The notes under the pieces were generated by a model. The model was not told the DNA's origin, made no database searches, and worked only from the letters and a program-made list of their open reading frames with translations. This document shows positions 63,735-64,000 of a stretch of 64,000 bases of DNA, one piece after another. The translations under genes were made by a program, and so were the position numbers. Each line of letters starts with the position of its first letter. Within the stretch, counting starts at the first letter, position 1. Source of the stretch: Cristatella mucedo (taxonomy: Eukaryota > Bryozoa > Phylactolaemata > Cristatellidae); the NCBI GenBank assembly GCA_009760855.2, contig WPIO01000206.1:242001-306000 (forward strand). Reading direction: 5' to 3'.

Positions 63735-64000
63735 ATATAGAGGTACCTTGACTTACGAGTATCCCAACTAACGAGTTTTCGAGGCACGCGCCGCCGTCTC
63801 TCGGCCGCTTTTTACTTTGAGTTGACAGCTAAGTGTTATTGTGCTTGATTTGGCTCCCCCCTGCACAGTTTAAAGTGGGCATAGTGGCCACGCCCACTCC
63901 GGGGCAGACAGAGTGGGCATGGTTTCTTCTGGCCTAGTTTGCCTTCTTGACCTCCTGAAATGGCCTAGTAGTCCAACAAAAAGTTTGCCGAGCTCTGCTG
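63735..64000 (+). mobile_element. Possible pogo/Tigger-like DNA transposon end
   Basis: AGAGGTACCTTGACTTACGA then GTATCCCAACTAACGAGTTT resembles the terminal repeat of pogo/Tigger-type elements (GGTACCTC.ACTTACGAGT). It follows TATA, compatible with a TA target. The other end would lie outside the window. Confidence 0.4.

Noticed and set aside
1-64000. CRISPR arrays, operons, bacterial promoters or phage genes
   Set aside because: None seen; introns, SINEs, LINEs and poly(A) signals show animal-type nuclear DNA.

Overview
The window is eukaryotic genomic DNA, very probably from an early-branching or marine invertebrate animal; a sponge-like genome is a guess. The evidence is an intron-containing RING/B-box (TRIM-type) gene with consensus GT-AG splice sites, AATAAA poly(A) signals, tRNA-derived SINEs, and a very high load of decayed mobile elements: L2/CR1-type LINEs, hAT, Tc1/mariner, LTR elements and Polinton-like DNA polymerase remnants. 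There are no operons or prokaryotic signals, and most reading frames are broken.

Host genes are few. A TRIM-type gene lies at 53.9-57.2 kb on the + strand. Three exons can be joined with phase preserved: RING, B-box1, B-box2 and coiled coil in exon 1, a 69-bp exon 2, and an exon 3 that starts a C-terminal repeat domain. Exon 3 is cut short by a GC-rich tandem repeat. A paralogous and much longer C-terminal exon sits alone at 4.8-5.8 kb, and a decayed RING/B-box piece lies at 63.3-63.7 kb. All three are on the + strand, so the window probably samples a local TRIM family. One candidate internal exon (12.46-12.57 kb) and a few coding-like minus-strand stretches are unidentified.

The rest is layered transposon sequence. 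LINE family A (L2/CR1-like: APE endonuclease, linker, reverse transcriptase, conserved 3' hairpin, ATT-rich tail) has about 20 copies on both strands. The longest is at 9.1-12.35 kb and the least damaged RT is at 35.4-37.5 kb (-). LINE family B has RT and 3' pieces at 13.0-13.5, 34.6-34.9, 46.4-47.5 and 50.0-50.5 kb. A 3.22-kb hAT element (18,857-22,076) with an 8-bp target duplication sits in the ATT tail of a LINE. Three solo-LTR families can be bounded by TG...CA ends and 4-5 bp target duplications: 13,526-13,855 and 42,391-42,680; 26,256-26,541; 60,686-61,920. The last split a Tc1/mariner remnant. Polinton-type polymerase fragments occur at 1-300 (+) and about 39.64-40.05 kb (-).

The architecture is dominated by old duplication. 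Block 25.0-28.9 kb has its left part repeated at 2.7-4.4 kb and its right part at 31.4-38.2 kb, where at least four later LINE insertions split it. A second pair (38.3-39.3 and 41.65-43.3 kb) gives natural empty-site/filled-site comparisons that fix exact insertion points of one solo LTR and one LINE.
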